From the NCBI GenBank assembly GCA_046498185.1, contig JAWOBE010000140.1, forward strand, positions 1 to 11,820: DNA of 11,820 bases. Reading direction: 5' to 3'. The notes below the pieces were generated by a model, which saw nothing but the letters and a program-made list of their open reading frames with translations, was not told where the DNA came from and did not search any database. The position numbers and the translations under genes were made by a program. This document shows, in pieces, positions 1 to 7,224 of this stretch. This DNA is from CAYXDR01 sp046498185. GTDB taxonomy: Bacteria > Desulfobacterota > DSM-4660 > Desulfatiglandales > Desulfatiglandaceae. The first letter of the stretch is position 1; the number at the start of each line of letters is the position of its first letter.

Positions 1-202
1 ATACCGAATTGCCTTCAGCCCGAGAGCAGCCATGCACATAATTTTCATCCAAAACTATGTCGTTCAACTTGCGTGTCCCTCGAACCTGCTGTACTGAGTT
101 CTGGCCTGTTGTGACGGTCTCTGCAGCCAAGATGGGCGCAGTACGCAAGCAATCCAACCAAATTCTGCGGTCATAGAGTCAGAGAGTAGGCTATAACGAC
201 GA
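1..202 (-). other. Left-edge region with no confirmed gene; open minus-strand frame running off the window
   Basis: No complete gene is visible between the left edge and the stop codon of the GT-C-like gene. On the minus strand one frame stays open for 59 codons from just after a TGA (181-179) to position 1. It reads LYDRRIWLDCLRTAPILAAE at its start and has no ATG. Much of it overlaps the dispersed repeat at 14-103, so the open frame may be a by-product of the repeat or a gene fragment cut by it. I do not recognise the peptide. I see no convincing intrinsic terminator after the GT-C-like gene. Confidence 0.25.
14..103. repeat. Copy A of a dispersed extragenic repeat (second copy at 7138-7224)
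   Basis: Positions 14-103 align with 7138-7224. Both start with the same 12 bases (ttcagcccgaga), diverge for about 25 bases with a 3-base length difference, then share a block beginning atgtcgttcaac and ending gagttctg. Over the last 52 columns I count 39 identities (75%). This copy keeps only one arm of the CGGGCT-TTC-AGCCCG hairpin that is complete in the other copy, so it is degenerate or continues past the window edge. The two copies are about 7 kb apart and both lie between genes. Confidence 0.6.
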
Positions 203-1993
203 TTAATCTATAAATTCGATAAACTGCATATCTATACTTTTCGGGATATTGAAATCATCATCATTCCTAATAATCATATACATATTAGCCAATAGGTCAA
301 CTTCCAGCAACTTAATTCCTTCATGCTCTTCTAAGCCGTCTAGATCAAAAGTTAAGTATGGACCATCACCGGTACTCAACCACTCGTTGTACGACATACG
401 GCGATAGTTGTAGTCATACAGATGGAAAAGATGCAAATTGAATTTTTGCGTACGCCGATCTGAACTGATATGGCCTAAATCCCTAGGGCCAACTCCGACA
501 GATGTGCCGGGTGGATAGTTATATCTAATGATCTCAACAAATTCTGAAGGAGTTCCAAGGGTGTTTATTCGTGCCATATGTATGGAAAATTGATCGATTA
601 TTGTAAATACAAATATAATACATATTAGGATAGTTCCTGTAATATTAGTCCACTTATTATAACTTCGAATTAAATATATTAATATGATAAGTATTGAACC
701 GATAACCATCCAATAAAAATAATTACTATTTGAAATTATACTCTGCGGCCAAAAAGCAGGTATATTACATGATAAATTTGGAATAGATAGATCAATAATT
801 TGATTCAGAAAGTATCCAGTAACTATGGTGCCGAAAGTAGCAATCAATAGAACTTTTTTATTTTGAAAAACCAGATATCCAAGAGGTATCAAAGGTAGAA
901 CCACCATTTCTGCATATCTTCCGTAAATCCACTGATCAATTCGTGTGGAAGTGCCGAGTGAAAAAAACAGTACACCCATGGCTGTAGCACCCATAAGGGA
1001 CAATACTAAATACAAATATACTGAATTGACAATCGAGTTGTCGCTGTTATTCTCTTTGTTTAAGGAAGCTACTTTCTTGATGGATGAAATAAATCCAAAA
1101 AGAATAAAACCAAAACTTGAGATTATAAGATATGACATTTGTCCAGCAGCTTTAGTTGCTACTTCCAGCCAATAATGAAAAGCGAACAATCCCTTAAAAA
1201 TTCTTTCCGAACTAGGATAATGGTGATATGCTGGTGATTGATTCTCCGCTGTAGCCAGCAGTACCAGCCAGTGTTCAATAACTTGTTTGTAGGTTAATGA
1301 CAGTACCACTAGCACTGAACAGTGCAGTAGCAGTGGAACATATTTCCTTTCGCGCAAACTGACAAATGAAACAAATATAAATGAGGCCACACAAACAGCT
1401 AAACCGATTGGGTGAATCCAGTATAAATACCCGATGGCTAAAGAAGGAGGTAATATTGTCCAAATTTTGTCTGGATTCCAATTCAAAAAGGTTAATACAG
1501 AGAATAAATAGACAAAAACAAATCCGGTAGTACAAAACACATATCCGGACATGGTAATCCAAGCTGGGTACAAGGCGGAAATTAGTAAGGCATGAAAAAT
1601 TTGCTTGTTCGTATATTCTGGGGCTAACTTTCTCAGGATACTGGCTAACAGAAGAAAGGAAGTCGCCCATATCAGAGCATTGAGAATCATAGCCGCCTTC
1701 CAAATCAGAATCGGCTCTGAAAAAAGACGAAACAAAGGGGCCAAAAAAAACGAATAGCCGGCATGATACTTCGAGGCACCATCAACAACATAACCGGCAA
1801 TTAAGGAAGCATTGCTCAAGTAGCCAATTTCATCATTGAGTACGGTTGGCCCCGTATATGATATATTGACTAGGCAAAAGATTGAAAACACACCGAAAGA
1901 GATTATCCATTCTGGCGATTGTTCCAGTTTTGATGTAATTTTATCAATCAATATAAGTTTATCTCTTCTACTTTTGAACGGTGTCAAGGGCAT
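203..1993 (-). CDS. GT-C-like polytopic membrane protein (probable glycosyltransferase or glycan-modifying enzyme)
   Basis: A 596-residue protein with about 11-13 hydrophobic segments from residue 30 to residue 467, followed by a soluble tail of about 125 residues. An Asp-Glu pair (residues 54-55, in VLNDEIGY) sits just after the first membrane segment, where GT-C enzymes such as the ArnT/PMT families carry their catalytic acidic motif. WIHPIG (192-197) and YGRYAE (357-362) also resemble this group. GT-C enzymes use lipid-linked sugars on the outer face of the membrane. An in-frame TGA directly precedes the ATG, which fixes the earliest start, and no clear Shine-Dalgarno is seen. The gene begins 51 bp after the flippase stop. 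It is strongly AT-rich (13 G+C in 601-660), unlike the flippase, which points to separate origin. A Wzy-type polymerase is the main alternative, but the DE motif and soluble tail fit GT-C better. Confidence 0.6.
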   Translation of the reverse strand: MPLTPFKSRRDKLILIDKITSKLEQSPEWIISFGVFSIFCLVNISYTGPTVLNDEIGYLSNASLIAGYVVDGASKYHAGYSFFLAPLFRLFSEPILIWKAAMILNALIWATSFLLLASILRKLAPEYTNKQIFHALLISALYPAWITMSGYVFCTTGFVFVYLFSVLTFLNWNPDKIWTILPPSLAIGYLYWIHPIGLAVCVASFIFVSFVSLRERKYVPLLLHCSVLVVLSLTYKQVIEHWLVLLATAENQSPAYHHYPSSERIFKGLFAFHYWLEVATKAAGQMSYLIISSFGFILFGFISSIKKVASLNKENNSDNSIVNSVYLYLVLSLMGATAMGVLFFSLGTSTRIDQWIYGRYAEMVVLPLIPLGYLVFQNKKVLLIATFGTIVTGYFLNQIIDLSIPNLSCNIPAFWPQSIISNSNYFYWMVIGSILIILIYLIRSYNKWTNITGTILICIIFVFTIIDQFSIHMARINTLGTPSEFVEIIRYNYPPGTSVGVGPRDLGHISSDRRTQKFNLHLFHLYDYNYRRMSYNEWLSTGDGPYLTFDLDGLEEHEGIKLLEVDLLANMYMIIRNDDDFNIPKSIDMQFIEFID

Positions 1994-2044
1994 TCAAGAA
2001 CGAGTATTTCCGCCATACATTTCATAACAGTAGTTTTTCTGTGC

Positions 2045-3601
2045 TCACTCTCTCGGACTCCGGTTTTTTAAAAGAGCAATGATAAAGGTCCCGGCCGGGC
2101 CAGGTAAGGCGCCGGCGACGGAGCGCATCTCTCTTCTGCCTACCTCACCAAGAAAGAGCAATATAATCAGGTACGCCAGTCCCAGCAAGCTCAACCGCGG
2201 CACCAGCATCCACCCCTCCACGCTCCAAGCGCGCGCTGCTGGATACACGAGCCCCCCGGATATTCCGCAGCGCAGAAAAGTCACAAACGGCAATGCGGCA
2301 CCGGTAAGACGACAAATAAACGGCGCAAGACTGATCACTCCGATTGTCATGGTGATGAGTGTGGCCGCAGCAGCACCGCTTATGCCGTAACGAGGAATCA
2401 GTAAAAAATTCAATGCCAGCCCCACAGGCACAAGCCCCAGTGCAAACACCATACGAAGTCCGGGTCGGTCGGCCGCGGCCAGCAGCGCCAGCATGAGCTG
2501 AAAACAAGCATACACACTGATCGCCACCATGAGAACTGCCAGCGGTCCGCCCGCCGCCGCATACCGCTCCGAAAATAACCATGTGATGATTGCGGTGGCG
2601 GACTCTCCCACCAGGACGCACAAGGGAACGAGCATGATGATGAGGACACGAAAGGCATCCTTCGCCACCGAAGCCGCAAGCGCATCGTGCCCCTGCGCCA
2701 AAGCGTGCGAAACGCGCGGGAAGACCGCCCCAATCACCGCCTGCAAAAAAAACTTCGGGGTGCGCGCCAGAGCGAACGCCGCACCATAGAACCCCGCATG
2801 AACCGGGTCCGGCATAAGCCCCTTCACGCACCAGATATCCATCGCAAGCAGCGTGCTTATACCGACGGAGAAAGACATGGTGTACCCTGCCCATGATAAC
2901 GAACGCGGCAACATCTGCGGATAGTCCACTTCCGGCAGACCGCGTGAAGCGCCCAGGAGAAGGTACAGCCCGATACCCGCCGCCAGCGCCGTAGCCGCCA
3001 CTTGCCCGGCGATCCCTCCCATCGCCCCGAGCCCCAGCACGATTAGTGCGCACCCAAAAGCCGAGCGGCCCACGGCATACACCGAATAAATCACGGAGCG
3101 CATTGCATAACGCCGTATCACACCGCTGAAGCGCACCGTCATGCGGAACACGGCGGTTAAGGGTATCTCCACGGCCGCCAGCACGAGCAACCCTGTCAAG
3201 GCGCGGTCTCCCAGTCCGGTGGCGATCAGCGGGGATGCCGCCAGCAGCAGCCCCCCCCCGACCACACCCGAGGGCAGAAACCACCTTTTTGCCAACTTGA
3301 GCGCCGCAGCCAGACGCCGATGATCCTCGGATACGATCTTGCCTATCCCCGACAAGGCTGCACCTTGGAAACTCTCAACCCAGGTAATGATGGAAAGCAC
3401 CAGCACGAAACGGCCGTAATCCTCCGTTGTCAGCCAACGCGCTCCCACAACATGCAAGGCATAGCCCCAGAAGATCGCGGCGGCGGTAGCCAGAGACAAA
3501 TAAATCACACCGTGAGCGGCAGGCGAAGCGCCCGCAATCTCGGTCGCTTCTGGGGCATCCACTTCTCCTTCCGCTCCCGCTTCATCCGTCCTTTTCGACA
3601 T
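2045..3601 (-). CDS. Wzx-like polysaccharide flippase (MVF/polysaccharide transporter superfamily)
   Basis: A 518-residue protein with about 12-14 hydrophobic segments spread along its length, matching the usual size of O-unit flippases that move lipid-linked glycans across the inner membrane. Family-like features are the first-helix region GARWLTTEDYGRFVLVLSI (about residues 53-71) and the GFYGAAFALARTPKFFLQAV segment, typical of the N-terminal halves of such proteins. A hydrophilic, acidic tail of about 30 residues precedes the first membrane segment and is longer than usual. The ATG at 3601 has an AAGGAG 12 nt upstream (3619-3614), a rather long spacing. The gene is GC-rich (38 G+C in 2461-2520), in sharp contrast to its downstream neighbour. 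It starts 28 bp after the sulfotransferase stop, so the two are probably co-transcribed. The substrate cannot be read from the sequence. Confidence 0.8.
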   Translation of the reverse strand: MSKRTDEAGAEGEVDAPEATEIAGASPAAHGVIYLSLATAAAIFWGYALHVVGARWLTTEDYGRFVLVLSIITWVESFQGAALSGIGKIVSEDHRRLAAALKLAKRWFLPSGVVGGGLLLAASPLIATGLGDRALTGLLVLAAVEIPLTAVFRMTVRFSGVIRRYAMRSVIYSVYAVGRSAFGCALIVLGLGAMGGIAGQVAATALAAGIGLYLLLGASRGLPEVDYPQMLPRSLSWAGYTMSFSVGISTLLAMDIWCVKGLMPDPVHAGFYGAAFALARTPKFFLQAVIGAVFPRVSHALAQGHDALAASVAKDAFRVLIIMLVPLCVLVGESATAIITWLFSERYAAAGGPLAVLMVAISVYACFQLMLALLAAADRPGLRMVFALGLVPVGLALNFLLIPRYGISGAAAATLITMTIGVISLAPFICRLTGAALPFVTFLRCGISGGLVYPAARAWSVEGWMLVPRLSLLGLAYLIILLFLGEVGRREMRSVAGALPGPAGTFIIALLKNRSPRE

Positions 3602-3629
3602 GTCTTGCTTCTTCTCCTTAACTTAAGAG

Positions 3630-4536
3630 TCAATCCTCCACCCAATACATGAGATCGCGCCCGAGCAGTTCGCTTAGCCGTTCCACTTCCGGCCGGAACT
3701 CTTCCTGGAGCTTCGAACGGAGTTCCGGATCCATTGGTGGTCTTTTTTCAACCCTGGTATTGAGTTCGGTCAACTTTCCCATGATCCCGTTGCGTATTTT
3801 CTGAGACGGCAGAAAAACTCGTCCCACTTCACGCACCCATTTCGGGTAATTGTGGCGCAGAAACATCAGTCGTTTGCTGCGTGGTTTCGTGTTCGGATTT
3901 TGGACCCCGAAATCCGGCTGGAAGCTGTCGTCCACGTTAAGGAACCGAAGCACCTGAGCATACGCGGCCGCCGTGTCGCGCACAAAGTCGTCAAAAATGA
4001 GCACCAAAACCTTTTCGCGCCCGAAAACCTCGAAGTAGCGTTCGACTTGAACCGAGAAGCGTGCCACTTCTCGATAGAAAAGCTTTGAGGGCCAAAGGCA
4101 TCCGGGAGGGAGGCGACACCCTTCTTTCCGTTCTTTCTCTGCTTTCAGCGCCTCGGAAAAATCTTCGATATCTTCGTTTTGGTTGTACCATAATTGCGCA
4201 TGAAGCGAATAAAGCATGTCGACAGGCGATCTCAGCATGACGATGATGTCAGATTCCGGGTTAAAATCGATAATTTTTTTTCGAAACATAAGGATCATAA
4301 AGATACCAGACTGATTTTTCACCAGCTCTCTTGCAATCAACCCCAGCGTCGAACAGGGAAAGGTATCCCTTCATATCCAGAGGTTTCCGCTTGCATTCAG
4401 GAAGAAAGAAATGGGGCTCTCCGGGTGGAGACGGAGGGACGAAGATATCGGGATGCTGCGTCAAGTATGCCTTTAAAGAAGTCGTACCGCATTTGGGAGC
4501 TCCGATAATGAAAAAATTAGGTTTTCTGGTTTTCAT
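3630..4536 (-). pseudogene. PAPS-dependent sulfotransferase, split by a one-base frameshift (broken, or rescued by slippage)
   Basis: Two overlapping frames together make one sulfotransferase. The first (ATG 4536, TAA at 4263-4261) carries FFIIGAPKCGTTSLKAYL, the 5'-phosphosulfate-binding loop, near residues 8-25, and ends VWYLYDPYVSKKNYRF. The second continues from about 4273 to the TGA at 3632-3630 with FNPESDIIVMLRSPVDMLYS, the 3'-phosphate-binding region. Removing one base between about 4281 and 4262 joins them into 301 residues, the normal family length. The likely site is an A8 run (minus strand; T8 at 4274-4281); a T4 run just downstream is the alternative. These enzymes move sulfate from PAPS to a hydroxyl or amine, here probably on the glycan being built. 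The start ATG follows a weak AAGAGA. The TTG at 4569 is less likely. The gene could be dead, a sequencing error, or slippage-rescued. Confidence 0.75.
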
Positions 4537-4729
4537 TTTCAATATCTCTTGATTTTGTTGCTGTCGCAAAAACAGGCAATTTTGGTAATAAATTTACATA
4601 CCTGCCGTAATTCCACTCGTAGTTTAGAGATGCTCGTTCGAAAATTGATTGATTTGCACTGTTAAGTTTATTTTCCTGGAAATGCCCGCTATAGTGATTT
4701 GCATAAAGTTTATTTCAAAATTCTGACAT
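4517..4729 (-). pseudogene. Small broken frame, possible N-terminal remnant of a class I methyltransferase
   Basis: Six bases after the stop of the upstream glycosyltransferase an ATG (4729-4727) opens a frame that reads MSEF, meets a TGA at 4717-4715, then stays open for 65 codons to a TAA at 4519-4517, overlapping the sulfotransferase start by about 20 bp. The open part begins NKLYANHYSGHFQENKLNSA and contains SLNYEWNYGRYVNLLPK. From memory this resembles the N-terminus of cluster-type SAM-dependent methyltransferases, where a Tyr-rich stretch leads to LLPK just before the ILDIGCG motif. That motif is absent: the reading diverges after LPK and stops. No start codon lies soon after the TGA, so it is unlikely to be expressed. 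It looks like the stump of a gene whose remainder was replaced when the sulfotransferase-flippase block arrived. The family assignment is tentative. Confidence 0.35.
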
Positions 4730-4734
4730 TTTCA

Positions 4735-5883
4735 TTATTTATCTACAATATATTCTAGTGCATCTTCAAGTATCTGCGTGCATTTCTGTGCATCATAAAG
4801 TTTTCGGACGCGGGTTCTGCCTTTTTCTGCCAGCCGATTTCGCAATACCGGATCATCCAATAGCCGTGTAATGGCATCGGCCAGGAGTTCAGGATCACCA
4901 ATCGGCACAAGAAGACCGCTTTTCCCATTATCGATGATTTCATTAGGCCCGTAGGGACAATCAGTGGAGACAACTGCCGTCCCGCATCCCATGGCCTCAG
5001 CCAAAGCATTCCCAAATCCTTCCCACCTTGAAGATAAGACAAACAAGTCAGCCGCTGCAATATATGGAAAGGGAGTTTCTATAAAGCCACGAAATTCAAC
5101 AATATTATCAATTTCTAGCTCATGAGCTACCATTTCTAGCTTACCACGGAGGGGGCCATCTCCCATGATCACAAGACGAACAGAATGAGTTTTGAAAACT
5201 AATTGCACTGCTTTCAAAAGGGTCGCCTGATCTTTTGCTTCAACCAATCGTCCCATCGTTATGATGGTGTAATGTTGTGTTTTATTAATAAGATTATTTT
5301 GAATTGAATTGTCAATACGGTAAAAATCCACTGGATTATAGAGAGTTATTAGTTTATTGCTGGGTACTTTGAAATCTTTAGACATGGAATCAGAAATTCC
5401 CATCGAAACTACCCCAACTATTTGGTAGGCATTGCGCATACGTATCCATAAACTATTTGACCATTGCTTATTAGAGTTAAGTGGCTTGCTGCGAACGGTT
5501 GGCATCCAGATAGCGAGGCTATGAGATAGATTAACTGCCAATCCGGTAAGCAAATTGACATATGCCAGAAAGCTTATAACAACATCAGGTTGCCATTTGT
5601 TAATCAACCGGGCCATTCTCCACACTGTGCGTGGCGCATGCCATGACTTTCGTTTATTCATCTCCCATACAGGTACGTCTTTTGGTACATCATAGGCAAA
5701 TACATTGCGCCAAAGGCACAGCCCTGGTTCAAAACGATTTCTGTCAATGTGATGCAAATAAGTGCTTATCGCTCGCTCGGCACCGCCGCCGGAGAGGTCT
5801 GAAATAACAAATAAAACACGGATGCGTTTATTTTCGCCAGCGCTAAACTCGGACGTGCTTTTGGTATACTTTTTTGTGTCCAT
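4735..5883 (-). CDS. Family 4 (GT-B) glycosyltransferase
   Basis: A 382-residue cytoplasmic retaining glycosyltransferase. The N-terminal domain has VLFVISDLSGGGAERAIS (about residues 23-40), the glycine-rich loop typical of GT4 enzymes. The C-terminal domain opens with TIITMGRLVEAKDQATLLKA, followed by IMGDGPLRGKLE and the sugar-nucleotide-binding EX7E motif (Glu288 and Glu296, in WEGFGNALAEAMGCG). CPYGPNEII (309-317) places it near the WabH/PglJ-like branch that extends lipid-linked oligosaccharides. The ATG at 5883 has no visible Shine-Dalgarno, and about 20 polar residues precede the first strand, so a slightly later start is possible. It follows the preceding glycosyltransferase by 39 bp. 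It is more AT-rich than the upstream glycosyltransferase genes. Donor and acceptor sugars cannot be inferred. Confidence 0.88.
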   Translation of the reverse strand: MDTKKYTKSTSEFSAGENKRIRVLFVISDLSGGGAERAISTYLHHIDRNRFEPGLCLWRNVFAYDVPKDVPVWEMNKRKSWHAPRTVWRMARLINKWQPDVVISFLAYVNLLTGLAVNLSHSLAIWMPTVRSKPLNSNKQWSNSLWIRMRNAYQIVGVVSMGISDSMSKDFKVPSNKLITLYNPVDFYRIDNSIQNNLINKTQHYTIITMGRLVEAKDQATLLKAVQLVFKTHSVRLVIMGDGPLRGKLEMVAHELEIDNIVEFRGFIETPFPYIAAADLFVLSSRWEGFGNALAEAMGCGTAVVSTDCPYGPNEIIDNGKSGLLVPIGDPELLADAITRLLDDPVLRNRLAEKGRTRVRKLYDAQKCTQILEDALEYIVDK

Positions 5884-5922
5884 TGTATATTTTATTTTTT
5901 TGCAGAATCAAAAACTTTTTTA

Positions 5923-7005
5923 TCAATGATCACAAATAGCCTTTTTAAGCGCCTGCTCCCAGCGTGCGGCTGGGACACCGTCCTCGATTTGCCGACGTAT
6001 CCGGTCGCCGGTTCGTTTGGCTGAACGGCTCATGCGATGATACTCGTCGGGATTATCCAGCAGCCGCCCGATGGCTTCGGCATAGTCGGCCGGCGGAGCG
6101 GCGGGGTTCACGAGGATGCCGTTGTCACTGTTTACTACCACATCTGAGATATCTCCGACATCAGCGGTAACCACCGGGACACCGCATGCAAAAGCCTCGA
6201 CAATCGACGAAGGCAGCCCCTCCCAGGCAGAGGTCATTACCAGTATCCTCGACTTGGACAGTAGGCCGGATATGTCATCCTGATGTCTAAGAAAATCAAC
6301 TTGCGCTTCTATATCCAGCGATCGGCGGATGCCCTCAAGACGTTTGCGGTCTGGTCCTTCGCCCACAATAGCGCAGCGAACGCCAGGGTGAGAGATGCGA
6401 AGTTCGTTCACAGCGAGGAGCAGCACATCGATTCTCTTATGCGCACGGTCCAGCCGGCCGGTATAGACAATATCCCATTCTTTCTCCATCTCAATCTTGT
6501 GATCGTTGTAATCGGAGAAATCATAATCGTTCCGGCCCACGAGCAACCGGTCGCTTGACCAGCCCATGGCTTTGAGTTTTTTATTCGAGCCGCTACCCAT
6601 AGTCAGTGTTGAAGAAGCACCGGCCATAGGCCGCTGAAGAAGGCGGCCCCACCATTTATGGGGTAGTTCAACGTAAATATCGCTTCCGATGAGCCAATTG
6701 ACAAACGTTGCCCCGCAGGCAATCTGCCCCAGCTTTGCCAGAATGGAATGGGGCATCAGGCTGATCCCAACACAGACATGCGGCCTAAACCTCAGGCACC
6801 ATGGCACGGTAATTAACAGGGCATAAAGATGTGAAAGCGCAGCGGAAGACCGTAGAAACGCCGGTGGGCACACCTGGCGAAACTTCTCCAGTCCCTGAAC
6901 CGGCCGGCGCCTGAACAGTATGCCGGCGCCGAGCCGATCGCAGTCGTTCAATCCTCGTATTTTTTCCAGGCATTTTTTATCGCTCAGCCCCACCCATGCA
7001 GCCAC
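5923..7005 (-). CDS. Family 4 (GT-B) glycosyltransferase with an uncertain start next to a repeat
   Basis: Read from the GTG at 7005 this is 360 residues. The N-terminus, VAAWVGLSDKKCLEKI, followed by LFRRRPVQGLEKF and FVNWLIGSDIYVE, resembles GT4 proteins that begin with a LSDKK-type stretch instead of a GGAER loop. The C-terminal domain is standard: DIVYTGRLDRAHKRIDVLL (178-196), AIVGEGPDRKRLE (212-224), and the EX7E motif with Glu262 and Glu270 in WEGLPSSIVEAFACG. The open frame extends upstream to a TTG at 7080, but that part lies partly in a dispersed repeat. I prefer GTG 7005 because GGCGGAAAG lies 6 nt upstream and the family-like sequence starts there; GTG 6993 is also possible. No in-frame ATG is available, so the repeat may have replaced the original 5' end. 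It is a likely partner of the next glycosyltransferase, 39 bp downstream. Confidence 0.82.
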   Translation of the reverse strand: MAAWVGLSDKKCLEKIRGLNDCDRLGAGILFRRRPVQGLEKFRQVCPPAFLRSSAALSHLYALLITVPWCLRFRPHVCVGISLMPHSILAKLGQIACGATFVNWLIGSDIYVELPHKWWGRLLQRPMAGASSTLTMGSGSNKKLKAMGWSSDRLLVGRNDYDFSDYNDHKIEMEKEWDIVYTGRLDRAHKRIDVLLLAVNELRISHPGVRCAIVGEGPDRKRLEGIRRSLDIEAQVDFLRHQDDISGLLSKSRILVMTSAWEGLPSSIVEAFACGVPVVTADVGDISDVVVNSDNGILVNPAAPPADYAEAIGRLLDNPDEYHRMSRSAKRTGDRIRRQIEDGVPAARWEQALKKAICDH

Positions 7006-7063
7006 GCGCAGCTTTCCGCCGGAGCTTCCGCATCGCCCAGCTTCAATATAGTTCCATTGGTGC

Positions 7064-7224
7064 TGACTTTCAGTCCGCAAATTCTGACCTGCCTTTACCC
7101 CAGGGTCGCGGCCCCTGGGCTGGGGTTGGGCCGGGCTTTCAGCCCGAGAAAAATCGACTTCAGATGTCCATCAAAGCATGTCGTTCAACACGCGCCCATC
7201 TCGAGCCTGCGGCACGGAGTTCTG
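7064..7224. repeat. Dispersed extragenic repeat with two hairpins (includes copy B, 7138-7224)
   Basis: This element fills most of the gap between the DUF354 gene and the next glycosyltransferase. It has a 7-bp stem CCCAGGG/CCCTGGG (7099-7105 with 7113-7119, 7-nt loop) and a 6-bp stem CGGGCT/AGCCCG (7132-7137 with 7141-7146, loop TTC). A related CTTTCAG motif near 7066 suggests repeat-like boundaries. Positions 7138-7224 align with 14-103 at the left edge (75% identity over the last 52 columns). The element ends exactly at the DUF354 stop codon (TAA, 7227-7225). Similar CCCAGGG...CCCTGGG hairpins occur between genes in several phyla as REP-like or MITE-like repeats; that comparison is from memory. 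The left limit is approximate. Confidence 0.6.

Noticed and set aside
2145..3284. A 379-codon minus-strand frame inside the flippase gene
   Set aside because: It is a shadow caused by high third-position GC. Its composition is Gly/Arg/Cys/His-rich with no domain, while the flippase frame has coherent membrane segments.
4276..4340. Independent start for the second half of the sulfotransferase
   Set aside because: The only upstream candidate is a TTG at 4340 without a ribosome binding site, and the resulting protein would lack the PAPS-binding loop. A frameshift explains both halves better.
6965..7020. A GGAER-like reading (MGGAER) in another frame at the 5' end of the glycosyltransferase at 5923-7005, suggesting a frameshifted GT4 N-terminus
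   Set aside because: That frame hits a stop directly after GGAER, and the chosen frame gives a coherent N-terminus (VGLSDKKCLEKI...LFRRRP) of a known GT4 type.
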